DNA from: Haemonchus contortus
Taxonomy: Eukaryota > Nematoda > Chromadorea > Rhabditida > Trichostrongylidae
Direction: 5' to 3'
Assembly: GCA_000469685.2 (NCBI GenBank)
Contig: LS997564.1
Coordinates: 29,681,959-29,745,958, forward strand
Length of the DNA: 64,000 nucleotides
Shown here: positions 35,401 through 45,320 of the stretch, piece after piece
How positions within the stretch are numbered: position 1 is the first letter of the stretch
Layout of the letters: each line of letters begins with the position of its first letter
Position numbers and translations under genes: made by a program
The notes under the pieces: generated by a model
Databases searched by the model: none
What the model was told of the DNA's origin: nothing
The model's input: only the letters and a program-made list of their open reading frames with translations

Positions 35401-38400
35401 AGGTTAATCCAAGCGAGAAATCTCTGGAACACGCCGAGCATTCAATCTTCCCTATAGGTGCAGAGGACACAGGAATCTCACATTTTGCCAACTACATGGC
35501 TCCCCCAAGGACGCGCTCTTTCTTGATCAATTTCAGGGTCACGAAAAGTTGTAACACAAAAGTGCTATGCTTACACGGGTGGCCCTGCGAGGGTGGTAAT
35601 GAACCCCGTAAACTGTTAATGATTAAGACCTGGTAACGATTTCCTCAGTGCATTTCAGCGCATTTTATCGGTCTTCATCAGCTAATACCACTTTCTCCTA
35701 TGAAAAGTTAACAGCAAGTTTACTGAGTTTCTCTTAAACCTGCCTGTATGGTATGTTCTAGGTTTGAACAACAACGTTTTTGGGTTTCATAATTGGCAGG
35801 TTGACAGACAAATTCATCCATTTACAGGGTGTCCCAAAATTATGAGCGCCTGTTCATTGCCTTTTATGTATTTAAAGCTACTCAGCTGAGAATGATAATG
35901 GAATCTATATGCACGTTCGCTTATATTATGTGCAACGACAAGCTAAAACCGCATTTCGAAATATCCCTCCGCAGCACGAATAGAGGCCCAAAGTAAGTTC
36001 TCGAATTCGCGCATGTTGCATCTTCTTCCATTTCTTCTTTTGAGTCTTGCTTTCTAGGCAAACTGTAATTGCCAACTTAGCAGGTTATCTTCTAATCAGA
36101 GACCCTACGGAACAGCCAAGTGATCTGGAGGGCAGACCAACGCCGCCTCACCATTCATTGGCCGTAACTACCTCAATAACGACTTTTTAGTAAGAGATTG
36201 CTCTATTGATGTTTCTAACCAAAATGCCACCACCTTATTTGTTGTTGAAAATTACTTTTTTTCGTGAAGAGCTCCTCGGTATAGAAAGGGTTGAAAACGT
36301 TCGTGCCCTCAGTGAAACGAATGGCAACCATCCGTATTTTCTAGCCCTTCATTGCCTGTTGATTGGAGATTGGAGAGAGAAAAGAAGTGAAGTGACATTT
36401 TGCTCGATAGGTACATCGACAACTTCGTTAATTCTTGCTCATTTGTCTTTCTTTTCATGGGTCACTCGGGACTCCCAATCAAACTATATAAGCAGGACAA
36501 TCTTTGGAAACACTGGCATTTCTACTGGTAGCTAGTTTGCTTTTGATTGATTCTGCTTCTATGTGTCGTTTAACAGCCTTTTATACGGTTTGCATTGAAA
36601 TACAAAACATTCTACTGTGCCCTTCCGCATCCTGCTCGAAAACGATTGCAAGTGGCATTGAATGAGCCTTCACCTTCCGAAAGATGTTTGGGTTTCGGCG
36701 ATTGGGATGAATATATCTGCCTTGGAAGGTTCTGAATTTATGTGCCCGTATTTTTGGGACGCCTAGTATATTCAGTGAGATAGAGGAAAGAACTTTCAAG
36801 TTTCGCAACATGTGCTCCCTCTTTTTGTCAATAACTAGCGTATTTTTTCAATTAATATTGCTATTTTCAACTGCCACTGCATCACTTCTACGGTGAGCAA
36901 GAAGAACATCAGCGGAACGAATTTACTTGGTTAGAAAGTAGACGTTACGAAGTATAAAAAGCATCTATTACATCTCATACTTTCTACAGCCATGCTAGTT
37001 TTGAATCAGATGCACCATGCAACTGTTTCATACCTCGATGTGATCCGATGTCAATAGATCTCAACTTCTTTCGCCACACTGAGCCAAATCCACGGATTCT
37101 CGAGGATCTAAGTTTCCTATTCGCTCTCATAAAGATATTCTAAAATATGAATAACTCAAATCAAGTTTGTGTGTGGTGATTGCTTTGTGAAATGTCGTTT
37201 ATACCACTGAGCCAAATTGCTGCACATAAAGTAATGGTACCGGTGGCCGAAGGGATAATATAAACACTATTGTCCCAGATAGGAGATGCACGGGAGTTCA
37301 GGAGTTCACTATTTTAATAGTAATTTTGAAGAGGATGAGGAAAAGAACAGTGCAGAGAAGTGAGTTGGATACAATGAATAAAGATGCTTGAATTGTGGGC
37401 AACAGAACACTGAAAGAGTCTTTCGCAACTTCACACTCCACACTACAATAACAGTTCAATGGGGATTCAAATCTCCCTTACCGGTTTGCTGACAATGTAA
37501 CTTTTTTATAATTGGACAACCTGGCTGATGAAGAGTATTTGTGAATAACAAATAACACAGATAACAGCTATGCCGAGGTTAAAGCAAGAGAGAAGTTGGA
37601 GACTATTCGATGAAGAGAATCTTTTAAAATTGTCAACTAATAATTACACTGTTACTGAAAGTAGTTATCATTTGCACTCATTGTCCTCGTAGATATAAAC
37701 CTTTGGCCAAGATTCCCTCATTATTGATGGTCAACGGAAAAAGACCGCGATATAGAGTTTTCGAGAAGGCTCACCTCGAAATTTCTTTTTTCTTCTCCAA
37801 GAAATAATAGTTTCAGATTTGGATTACCATATATAAGAAGAGAATATTCGTATTCTAGGAATCTTTTGAAATCTTGACCAACACAACCAAAGAGCTTGTG
37901 ACACCTCACCGCAAAATTTTGGATTTGGTAAGATAATAGTGCCATTATCATAAAAATATTTTAATTCTCTGATAGAGGTAACAACTATACAGCCTTCGAC
38001 TTTATAAAAACCCTAAAAACTTTGTCGAGACAGTTGCTTCAGAAGTATATGGCATATTACTTGTTCTGACTTGTTTTGTTATCTGCTGTTATTTTCAAAA
38101 GTCTCGCAAGATTGGCTATTCATGGTCAAACCAAAGGATATCAGTTTACCAGTTTGGCTACGCGCGCTGATGCGTGCACCACATACCCACTACCGCTTAC
38201 CTACGACTCGTTAGAGGACCAGTATGAACAGTATCGGTTGACTTCCCATTCCATGCCTGATTCCTCACCGTGCTCCCGTGACATTCCCACTTTTCATCGT
38301 GCCTACGTGACTTTCGGGAGAACGCACAAACGGGTATACAAACAGACACACAAAATTATCCCATTATATATAGACAGTCGGACCACCCGGGTAGCGCCAG

Positions 38401-39450
38401 GCTGCACTCCTTTTTATGAGAGTAAACGGCGAACCGCACACTCCTTTGGAACGAATGATACTTTACGGAACACGAAGTTCGGTAGAGGAAAAATAGGGCA
38501 TGTAAACGATATTCAAAATGTGCCGGTGCCTATGCCTTTGATTAGAATCTGTCTGCCTCGAACTGTCGCCGTTGACGTTAAAGATAATGACCCATTGAAA
38601 ATTTAACTGGGAGGCCTTGAATGGTGCTCACAAATGATGTCGAGTCATAATAATACCATTGTCAAATTATGAAGTAGCTTCTTTTCTCTACGGATACATC
38701 ATTAAATGGGAATCCAAGATTATTGGCGGTCGTATAAGTTCTGCCATGAATGATAACAAAGCAGAGAGAAATCGTCATCCTTCATTGAATCGCAAACTTC
38801 GCTGGGTAGCGGTCGTAAGCAAGAAGTGAACAAAATTTCATAATCGGCCCCTACCAGTGCACTTACCCTTTTTGTGGAATGAGACATATCAAAGAATCGA
38901 AGCTAAATCGTAAATAACAAAAGCGCCAGGATTCAAATGATCGGACCTTGTTCTCTGAGGCCTCCTCTATCGTCACTGTTCCCATCCCGCCCCCTTACTC
39001 CTATTGATTTTGCTCTCCAAGTCCACGGGATTAGGAGTAATGTATTTTCGCTTAGACATTTATTTCGCACAAATCCCGCATCCAGTGAGCGGAGCCCGGT
39101 CCTCCCACCTACCATAAGTGTTCCCATCCTGCCGCCTATATTTTTGCAAAGTTTGAACGCCCTAAATTGTCAATTTGGCGCAAACCCCGCCCCCTGTGGC
39201 CCGATTCTGCCACCCACCATTAGTGTTCCCACCCTGCCTCGGGTACTCTTACCAAATTGGAACTTTCTAGGTCCACTGAGACAGGAGTTATTACTTTCCA
39301 CTCAGACATTTATTTCGCGCCGACCTCGCCCACTGTGGGCGGAGTCCGCTCCTCCCACCCACTATATGTGTTCCCACCGTGCCACCTGTGCCCCGACCGA
39401 ATCTGAACGTTCCAGGCCCACGGGGACAGGAGTTATGAATTTTCGTACAA

Positions 39451-39481
<31 letters not shown>

Positions 39482-42400
39482 CGAGCGCTTTATATAAAGT
39501 AAGGGAAGCTTTGATTCAACAAAACATCATGTCGAAACAAGTTATCTCAAGAAAAGCTTTCAGCTTAACGGTTCTGCGCTGATATTGGACGACCGGCTCA
39601 ACACGTTGTACGTAAATACTGATAAGCTATGGCATATAAGCCATTGAGAAGGCGACGGCGAGCGGGGTCTCAGTAGTGTAAGAGATGGAGCACGGCGCCC
39701 GGAAAGCACAAGTACGGGTTCGAATCCCGTCCGAGACTGAAGTTTTGTCCATGAATCGCCAACTGCGTGAGACTATATGGCATACTACAATTATTCTTGA
39801 TCACAATTTTTTAATTCTGTGTCGAAGTCCGTACCAAATTTTCTTTACTTTTTATGAGTTTGGAGATATATGCTAGAAGACAGGCACGAGGTTAGCGCAT
39901 CCAGCTGACGCATCTTGTTCACCACCCACGGTCGCGCAGTGCGAAGGCGGAACTTTCAACTTCCAGTGGACGATTACGGTGATTGCCGGGAAACCCCTGA
40001 CACTCAATGAGAGAATTCTGGTACAGGTTTCTAGATGGTAGGTGTAATACAAACATTATGTGCATCAGATTATTAGATGTAGCTACCATTCGCTGACAAT
40101 CGGTATCAAAAATATCAGATACCATTCGGATGCCAGGCTTCCCTCCTTATTCGGCAAAGTTGGATTAGCTAATTCTCCACTCCTTCTTTGAAACAAATAA
40201 TATTTTCCCGTTCACGAAGTTTGACACAGAACTAACAGAGCAGTACGAATGGTATTCAGTGTAAGTCGGTGCTTACGCCTTTGATTGGTGGCCTCGATCC
40301 TTTGCTCCCAATAACAACGGTTATGCTGAATGAGCAAGGCCTTGGGCGGCACTCACAACTGGCTCGCGTGATGATAAAACCATTATCAGATATCTTTATC
40401 AGTGGGCCTTTTTCTTTGCTGAGATATCATTAGTTGAGAACTCCAGAATACACACTGGCGGTCAATTAAGTTTTGTAGCAAGGTATATCGAGCGAGGAGG
40501 ATCCTTCATTGAATCACAAATCTCGCTAGGCAGCGGTCTTAATTAATAGCAAGAAATGAACAAAATGTTCATCTGCTCATCGTAGTGCGACTAACACTCA
40601 CTTTTGCCACACTACTCTACCATCCTGAATGAAACATACTGAAAAGTAAAAGCTGGATCGTAAATATCGACGGCGTTGGGATTTTGATTGGTAGGTGGCT
40701 CTTGCTCACTCAGACCCCTTATCTTGCTCACCCACTTATTTCGCGCACGCCCCGCCCCCTTCAGGTGAAGCGCGGTCCTGCCACCGGCCATGAGTGCTCT
40801 CATCCTGCCCCCCGTACTCCCACCAAATTTAAACTATCTAGGTCCACGAAAGCAGGAGTTATGAATTTGCGACGTAAAAATTCTATCACGCTCCGTCCCC
40901 TGTGGGCGGAGTCCGATCTGGGCCGTTTTTCGAATCCACAGCGCCCACTGTGCTACCCTTGGGAGCGACAAGTTAATGCGGAGCTCGGCTCTCTTATCCT
41001 GAAAATCCTTCAAATTTTCTACAAGTTGCATTTATACGCCCGTTACCAGTCTTATATATTGTCACCACTTTCGTAACCTTCATCGTTGCCGCTAGTGGTG
41101 CTTTTTCCACATAACACAGCTTTTCTAGGAGAAAATCTATTTCGTAAGAAATCAGCTCGAAAGCAAGAAACATTTGCTGAGAAATGCTATGTGCTCTTCG
41201 CGACTATGAACTTCTGTCCACTTCACAGATCTCTCTAGCCACGCGTTACCTCCTGGCGAATGTTACGGCGATTTCAAACCCATAATTTGAAGCATAATTC
41301 ATCAAGTTCCACCGCCGAAGCGGTTATAAAATCTGCTATCGCAAGCGCTTTTGCAAGTAGAAATTGTTATTGTAATTGTTGTAAAAGGGGCAACGTGCGA
41401 GATTCAAAAGAATTTGAAGCAGCGATGGGAAACAGCGCTCTGCGATCTGATATCACAGCTTATGCAGCATATAAAAGATCGGCGAATGCGAGCATAGCAG
41501 TTCTGAGTTTTTTCTTCTTGTTTTTCTAAATTTTTTTCGGTTGATTGCTCTACTCTCGTGATGATTGTCTTTAGTTTGCTGCTGCTTACTTATGTACTGA
41601 AGTCAAGGGTTTAATTACCCAGGTTTGTTAGCGAGCCAATAAATGGTCGATCGTGCATTCCTGCTGTGACAGAAGAGTTATCAATCCGCGTGGCAACTAA
41701 CCCAGAACCACTACATTATCTGCTGTCGCCACAGGCGACTGTTATTAACGAATGAGACTTACTACTGTTTCCGTTATACTTGTGATGCAGTGCGGTCGGT
41801 ATATACGACAAAAGATAGTGGGTTGTGGACGGGCGCTGATCTCTACCGTTCATTTTAATATAGAACGAATACTAGGTAGTCAATATTCGCAAAATGGATG
41901 ACCGATTCCAGCTAATCAAATGTCTATCTCATAGATTCAGCGATTATGCTAAATCATCTATGAGCATCTATTGACAGTTGGCTTCGTTGTGCCCATGATG
42001 ATTTTGTCTCCCCGTTGGGTGAATGGAAATATATAACCACAAAGAGGTTACTCACTTTGAGACCTAAAGCTGAAGGCCCTATCAAGTCACCCAGGTACTG
42101 TATCGCACATTGACCATCTCTATGAGTTCCTATAACTTTGTTACTGTGTTTGGTCATACTCAGTGCCACATAAATGTTAGATTACTCGTTTTCTCCAGAA
42201 GACTCCTTCTAGCAATGATCGTAGTCAATTCCTGAATGTAACGTGAACGCTCAAAATGTAAGAGGGCTTCAGTGAGCATAAAAGCTGTAGTCGGTTTGTT
42301 TACTTGGTGACAGAATGTCCTTACTAGCGAACTGATGGTAAACTCCACGCTCTTTCTGGTGGAGCTCGCAACTATAGCTTCTCTTGAAATGCACGAATTA

Positions 42401-42513
42401 CACTTTACCTGTCTGTGCAGCCAAAAACGAGACCCATGCAAGTTGTCCACAATGAGCTTGCCGTAAACATTCTCGCAATCCAAATGAGTATTGTGAAAAT
42501 CAGAGAGGGTCCC
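29228..42513 (-). CDS. Gene A: receptor L-domain transmembrane protein (multi-exon)
   Basis: Exons supported (5' to 3'): 42409-42513, 37910-38012, 37775-37854, 34362-34556, 34119-34304, possibly 32831-32927 and about 29782-29900, then 29483-29604 and 29228-29443. The product has one L domain (start GTLSDFHNTHLDCENVYGKL) and a second L domain (CTTLVGDVVY to NNSKLC). A Thr/Ser-rich stalk, one transmembrane segment and a short basic tail follow. This matches nematode insulin/EGF-receptor-L-domain proteins, which resemble the ligand-binding ectodomain of receptor tyrosine kinases but lack a kinase. Its paralogue is gene B. A signal-peptide exon and any exons for a third L domain were not found, so the model is incomplete. 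A mariner, a SINE and two MITEs sit in its introns. Confidence 0.7.
29483..29604 (-). CDS. Gene A exon: transmembrane segment
   Basis: 122 bp, phase 1 in and phase 0 out, with acceptor GTTCCAG and donor GTAATA. It encodes VPLVVISCLLLGSCAICFIV followed by TLGLLSSRR, a single membrane span with a basic stop-transfer. Gene B 46400-46530 is the counterpart. Confidence 0.8.
29782..29900 (-). CDS. Gene A exon: juxtamembrane stalk (approximate 5' end)
   Basis: It encodes MGRGKTISSRDISSTHEGPTH and ends in phase 0 at a GTGAGC donor. It corresponds to gene B 47917-48068 (GRGNSVSSRTPF), which has the same donor and end phase. The acceptor could not be fixed, so the upstream boundary is approximate. Confidence 0.5.
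29905..30415. other. Gene A intron, nothing recognised
   Basis: AT-rich sequence without repeats or exons that I could match to gene B. Confidence 0.35.
30416..31216. other. Gene A intron, no feature recognised
   Basis: Part of the long intron between the second L domain and the stalk of gene A. The open frames at 30564-30869 and 30857-31168 have no recognisable domain. Confidence 0.35.
31219..32443 (-). mobile_element. Mariner element with intact terminal repeats
   Basis: The 1225-bp element is flanked by TA on both sides (31217-31218 and 32444-32445). The terminal inverted repeats are about 30 bp. The inner 26 bp, starting GGTTGCCTTTTATATTTTGA at 31223, match exactly at 32414-32439. It carries one broken mariner transposase gene and lies in a gene A intron. 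Confidence 0.9.
31290..32281 (-). pseudogene. Mariner transposase pseudogene (copy 1)
   Basis: The start MGLKHEHFRAIIFHNFRRGL is intact, followed by a helix-turn-helix part with VTHREIGTTFGISGTSIHSILHEHL. The first catalytic Asp region is recognisable as ATGDGSW, and the second as HHDNASSHTSAQTT (about 31550-31590). The region of the third Asp is damaged by a deletion and frame change, with PYVKNK still visible. The C-terminus (SEWQKYFENWFEPMQK) is in another frame. Several frameshifts and stops mean it makes no transposase. Confidence 0.85.
32535..32812 (-). repeat. tRNA-derived SINE copy 10
   Basis: Nearly full length on the minus strand: a diverged head, a weak B box (GGGCTCGAAACC), GCCAACCAAGCCTTCCATCC, GGAGGATAAAAACAC and the tail ending AATTAACGCCCAAAG. 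It sits beside the right end of the mariner, in a gene A intron. Confidence 0.8.
32831..32927 (-). CDS. Gene A exon: Thr/Ser-rich stalk (probable)
   Basis: A CCACTCAG acceptor precedes YETTEDTTVTTLISTDSTSK, a Thr/Ser-rich, mucin-like segment like the end of the gene B exon at 53321-53635. The end phase (1) agrees with that exon. The donor (GTCTTA) is poor, so the 3' boundary is uncertain. Confidence 0.4.
33078..33753. mobile_element. MITE copy M4 (enlarged)
   Basis: The left end is AAAGGCACAGTTCACGATAA and the right end TTATCGTGAACCGTGCCTTC. At about 676 bp it is 150-200 bp longer than its relatives, probably by insertion in the middle. It lies in a gene A intron. Confidence 0.8.
34077..34087 (+). 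repeat. Homopolymer G11 tract
   Basis: Eleven G residues, about 30 bases from the 3' end of a gene A exon, within the intron. Confidence 0.9.
34119..34304 (-). CDS. Gene A exon: end of second L domain
   Basis: 186 bp, phase 1 at both ends, after a 57-nt intron (GTGAGT to GATTCAG) and before GTAAGT. It encodes VVRITNNHILRNIDVLL, then PEPWFWFRNNSKLC, the closing Cys-bearing strand of an L domain, and ends WNEDC. The gene B exon 57149-57334 has the same length. Confidence 0.85.
34362..34556 (-). CDS. Gene A exon: start of second L domain
   Basis: 195 bp, phase 1 at both ends, between a TTTTCAAG acceptor and a GTGAGT donor. It encodes CTMEMAMKDVSCTTLVGDVVY, then a GTILINGV strand and LRLPKGLVIHGWA. 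The gene B exon 57404-57598 has exactly the same length and phase and a closely similar product. Confidence 0.85.
34738..35440. mobile_element. MITE copy M5, split by a foldback insertion
   Basis: The left end reads AAAGCCACAGTTCACGATAA. The inner pair GGACGAG (34915) and CTCGTCC (35022) is present. After the foldback element (35043-35317) a diverged right half resumes (GGCCGTTTTCGTCC compared with GCCGTTTTCCGACC in M2). The right terminal repeat is degraded beyond recognition. Confidence 0.55.
35043..35317. mobile_element. GC-rich foldback element
   Basis: Two arms of about 107 bp (35043-35149 and 35211-35317) are inverted copies around a 61-bp centre. The best arm section includes GTCAAGTCGTGCGTCCGAGG, repeated inverted with no mismatch, followed by GCGCGCGGCAAAT. 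It is much more GC-rich than its surroundings. It has no reading frame of note. Confidence 0.75.
35826..36775. mobile_element. Possible Tc1/mariner-like element remnant in a gene A intron
   Basis: The left side has ACAGGGTGTCCCAAAATTATG. The right side, read inversely, has AGGCGTCCCAAAAATACG. Such CAGGGTGTCC ends are common in Tc1/mariner-type transposons. No transposase is recognisable between them. The minus-strand open frame at 36581-36811 spans the right end. Confidence 0.35.
37775..37854 (-). CDS. Gene A exon: first L domain, part 3
   Basis: 80 bp, phase 1 in and phase 0 out, after a CCTAG acceptor and before GTGAGC. Joined to the previous exon it reads KFCEYEYSLLIYGNPNLKLL, the repeat pattern of an L domain. 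The intron before it is 55 nt. The gene B counterpart at 58938-59017 has the same length. Confidence 0.78.
37910..38012 (-). CDS. Gene A exon: first L domain, part 2
   Basis: 103 bp, phase 0 in and phase 1 out, between a TTTTTAG acceptor and a GTGAGG donor. It starts GFYKVEGCIVVTS and ends at NPKFC. The gene B exon at 59087-59186 is the direct counterpart (VFKRVEGCVVVAS to RRFC), one codon shorter. Confidence 0.75.
38013..38629. other. Gene A intron with a 176-codon open frame of unknown status
   Basis: A plus-strand frame at 38076-38606 is the longest unexplained one in the window. Its composition is not protein-like. The stretch near 38330-38385 (ACAAACGGG, ACAGACACACA) resembles the end of the repeat at 39450, so it is probably repeat-derived. 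It is not called as a gene. Confidence 0.3.
38630..39484. repeat. Dispersed repeat R, copy 1, with internal sub-repeats
   Basis: It aligns colinearly with 40355-40930. Shared blocks include ATCCTTCATTGAATC, GGTAGCGGTCGTAAG/GGCAGCGGTCTTAAT, AAGTGAACAAAATTTCAT and the CCCGCCCCCTGTGGCGGAG-like part. From 39020 the unit (GACATTTATTTCGC, then GGCGGAGTCCG, TGTTCCCACC, AGGTCCACGGGACAGGAGTT) is repeated about three times. It ends in an ACAG/ACGG microsatellite. Confidence 0.7.
39449..39481 (+). repeat. ACAG/ACGG microsatellite
   Basis: A run of tetranucleotide repeats, ACAGACAGACAG then ACGGACGG then ACAGACAG, at the end of repeat R copy 1. Confidence 0.9.
39667..39737 (+). other. tRNA-like sequence with good acceptor and T arms
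   Basis: The acceptor strands GTCTCAG and CCGAGAC pair with one mismatch. The T arm is perfect (ACGGG, TTCGAAT, CCCGT) and the D stem can form (GTGT with GCAC). The anticodon arm does not pair well and has C at position 33, so a functional tRNA is doubtful. Its relative is at 303-369. It lies between the two copies of repeat R. Confidence 0.5.
40355..40930. repeat. Dispersed repeat R, copy 2
   Basis: A diverged second copy of 38630-39484, in the same orientation. The sub-repeat appears about one and a half times, and the terminal microsatellite is absent. Confidence 0.65.
40931..42408. other. Gene A intron, nothing firm
   Basis: A plus-strand frame at 41260-41529 (Ala/Ser-rich, Cys cluster) and a minus-strand frame with a GTGAGT donor at 42056-42158 were considered. 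Neither joins gene A in phase. Confidence 0.3.
42409..42513 (-). CDS. Gene A exon: start of first L domain
   Basis: The 105-bp exon is phase 0 at both ends, between a CTTCATAG acceptor and a GTAAAG donor. It encodes the N-terminal strand of an L domain with the typical Cys, CENVYGKLIVDN. It joins in frame to the next exon to give a continuous L-domain sequence. Confidence 0.6.
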
Positions 42514-43560
42514 TATGAAGTAGCACGCTAGAATACGATGTCCTGTGAATGTTGGAGCTGAAACTCTTTAGAGTGCCAATCTGTTACATTTTGTTTCTTC
42601 ATCGTATGTATGAGACTCATCAACTGGATAGACGCGTGTTTTACCGCTACAAACATCTGGAATTGAACGAAATATTGTTGAAAATTAAAATTAACAAAAT
42701 ATTCCGCGACCTTCCATGATGAAAAAGAATAGCTGAATATAACTTGCAAATCCGAGTGATCTAGACCATGTGCTTCTCCATAACTGAAGTTCGGAATAAA
42801 TGCTTAGAGTTGTCTACAAGATTTGAATCAAGGCAGAATTTAAACACACTACCATGTCAAGGCAACAAAGTGTAAAAATGAACTATCCCATCTGAAGTAT
42901 TATCAAGGATTATCTTCAAAACCATTGAAACGTTTATGTTATCGGCATATTTTCGTTTCTAAAAATTCAAGCAGGGTTAGCTGATTAACAGGTAAGAGGA
43001 GAAGTTTGGGTAGTAGGTAGCCCTCAGTACTAATGACGTTCGAGCAATGGAGGGCCGAGTCTTTGATGCATGAGTTTGTTTTGCTTTTTTTTAAATCTTA
43101 TACGCTTGCAAGACCTTTCCACGCATCATATAGACTGCACACAGCTCTTCTTCATGTTTAGGGAACCTCAGAACTGCTTATACAAGTAATTTCTTTCATT
43201 GCATCCACGGACTGAAAAGGAGCGCACATACACCTTTTACCTGGGCACTTAAGATGTGGTCACGAAATTCAGCAGCTCCATGCACTTTCAAAAGAGAGCG
43301 GTCGGATGACTCTTTAGGCTATAGCACTTTTGGATAAAGTAATGCCCTCTCTATGGGGAGAAATGAGCAGGATCAATTCAGCTGTCACTTTTACAAAAAG
43401 ACTATCAGAAGAATAGGGTGAGCATTTTATGCACAGATACGACAATAAAACACAAAGTGTTGGGAACGGAAAAGCATCTCACAATGTGAGCAGCGTATAA
43501 AAAATATTAGGTCGAGTCATAAGTCATCGGACAAATTGACAATGATTGTATTTATCTTAC
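42514..43560. other. Upstream of the first gene A exon found
   Basis: A signal-peptide exon for gene A should lie here or further 5'. I could not identify one with confidence. Confidence 0.3.
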
Positions 43561-43569
43561 AATTTTTGA
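43508..43569. repeat. Possible left terminal region of mariner copy 2
   Basis: TTAGGTCGAGTCATAAGTCATCGG has the look of a mariner end (TTAGGT...CATAAGT). No inverse copy was found beyond 44602, so the 5' end of the element is probably lost. Confidence 0.35.
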
Positions 43570-44602
43570 ACAACAATTGCAAATCATTTGAATTATGCCT
43601 AATTGGCATCAATGATCTTCTGCCAACGCTTGGGCAGATCGTAGATGTCCTTGCTCTAGAATGCTGGTGGCTGGTCCTTTAATTACCGCTCCAGTGCCAT
43701 TTCGATGTCGTCGCGGGTTCAAAAGTCTTGACCATGCAGATGACGTTGGAAGTGGGGAAAAGGTGGTAATGCGAGGGAGCTAAGTCTGGGGAATATGTTG
43801 GGTGTGGTAGAATTGTAAAGCCGAAGTTCATTTATTCAGCTTTGGTCGTTCTTGCACTATCCTGCCGAGCATTGTCGTGCTGGCAGTAAACTTTGTGCTG
43901 CTGTGGACGTGCAGCTTCGAGATTCGCCTTCAAATTCTTCAGTTGCTTATATAGACGTCTGCGGTCACTGTACATCCTTCGTCTGGCTCCCAGTATTCGA
44001 CACAGTGAATGCTCCACCATATGTATAGCATAACCTTCTTGGCGTGTTCATTGGGTTTGGGAAAGTCTTCTACATCCGTACCTTTGTCAACCCACCTTAG
44101 CACGCCGGTGAATGTCGGAGTGAAGAATCCACTTCTCATCCCCGGTGACTAGGTGTTCGAGACATGTGTGGGTGCGCTTGAGGGTGAGGAGAGAAAGTGC
44201 CATGTCGGCGCAGCGGTCCATGTCATACTGCTTCAAAATAGGAGGCAGCAATCCACCGAGCTTCCGCATCTTGCCGATTGACTTCAAGCCATCAACAACT
44301 GTAGATTGACTCATCCCAAGAGTGACTACCGGTTCACGAGTAATTTGATACGGATCGACTTCCACCTGGCTCCGCAGCACGTCCAAATCCAGCTCCATTC
44401 AGCGTCTCGGACGATCTTCATCTTCGATGGAATAATCGCCCGACGCTAACTTCGTGTGCCACTTGCACACTGTGCTTTTAGCAGGGGCGTCATCCTTGCG
44501 AATTTCCTTCACACGCCTACCGATTGCCACTGTTTCTCCGTCAGATTTAAAAAAGAAATAGGGTGGTGTTGCGGGGGTGGAGCTGCGACGGCTTGAAATC
44601 AT
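43570..44602 (-). pseudogene. Mariner transposase pseudogene (copy 2)
   Basis: On the minus strand the N-terminal DNA-binding region reads RRVKEIRKDDAPAKSTVCKW and IEDEDRPRR. LVTGDEKWILHSD carries the first catalytic Asp and CQHDNARQDSA the second. In the third block (LPHPTYSPDLAPSHYHLF) the residue 35 positions after the second Asp is His instead of Asp. The C-terminal part contains QRHLHGQDF and DLPKRWQKIIDAN. Stops and at least two frame changes break the gene. The family differs from the 31-kb copy. Confidence 0.85.
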
Positions 44603-45320
44603 GGGGCATGGTTGCAGGAAGGGAAACTGTTAGGTGTGGTCGTTAGTATATATTTGAAAGAGCTTCAACCCAATAGTTCACCACACCCATCACTATCACA
44701 GCTTCAGTCTAGATGAGATGAGTATATTGTACACGAGTTTCGAATTCTTCCGGACCGTCTAGGAAACTTCTGCAAACCATGAAAGAGAAAGAAGCTTTCT
44801 GAATCTCGGTGCGCTAAACTAGAAGTACATATACTAGTGAGACAAGGCGCATTGTGGAGTTTTTACGTGGAAGTCCAGAACGTGAGCAATTGCGAAAGAG
44901 ACAATACGCTTATTCATGGCATTGAGTGGTCACAAATACACATCGAGAGGCTGAATTTGAATGGTTGAGCCAGGTGGAATGTTGAGCACTTTCACAGCCT
45001 TAAAAGTTGGCGAAGCACCTTAAATTGTTTCATTCTTCTTGAACGAGCTCCGTGAGTCGACGATCAGTAGGGTTGAAGGCAAACCTGACGCACGATCTAA
45101 CCCAAACCAGCATAAGTTTCTGCTGAACTTTGTGACCTTAAGTGCCGGGAGTACAAGAGTGTATGTACACTCCTGTTCAGTTTTTACAGGCAATGAAAAA
45201 ATTACTTATGTAAGCAGTTTTGTGGTTACTTAAAGATGAAGAGGGGCTGTATGCAGTCTATATGATACGTGAAGGGGTCTCGCAAGCGTTTGAGATACCT
45301 TTTATAAAAAAGCAAAGCAA
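44603..45320. other. Between mariner copy 2 and gene B, no gene
   Basis: Short frames only. Confidence 0.35.

Noticed and set aside
36581..36811. Extra L-domain exon of gene A (LRNLKVLSS, NPNIF)
   Set aside because: It superficially fits the L-domain pattern, but the same stretch contains a Tc1/mariner-like end (GGCGTCCCAAAAATACG), has no good splice sites and has no counterpart in gene B.
38076..38606. 176-codon plus-strand open frame as a novel gene
   Set aside because: Composition is not protein-like, part of it resembles the end of a dispersed repeat, and it is antisense inside a gene A intron. I keep it only as an unexplained frame.
39667..39737. Functional tRNA gene
   Set aside because: The anticodon arm does not pair and position 33 is C. 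A related degenerate copy exists at 303-369.
42056..42158. Extra exon of gene A with a good GTGAGT donor
   Set aside because: It would start in phase 2, which fits neither neighbouring exon, and no gene B counterpart exists.
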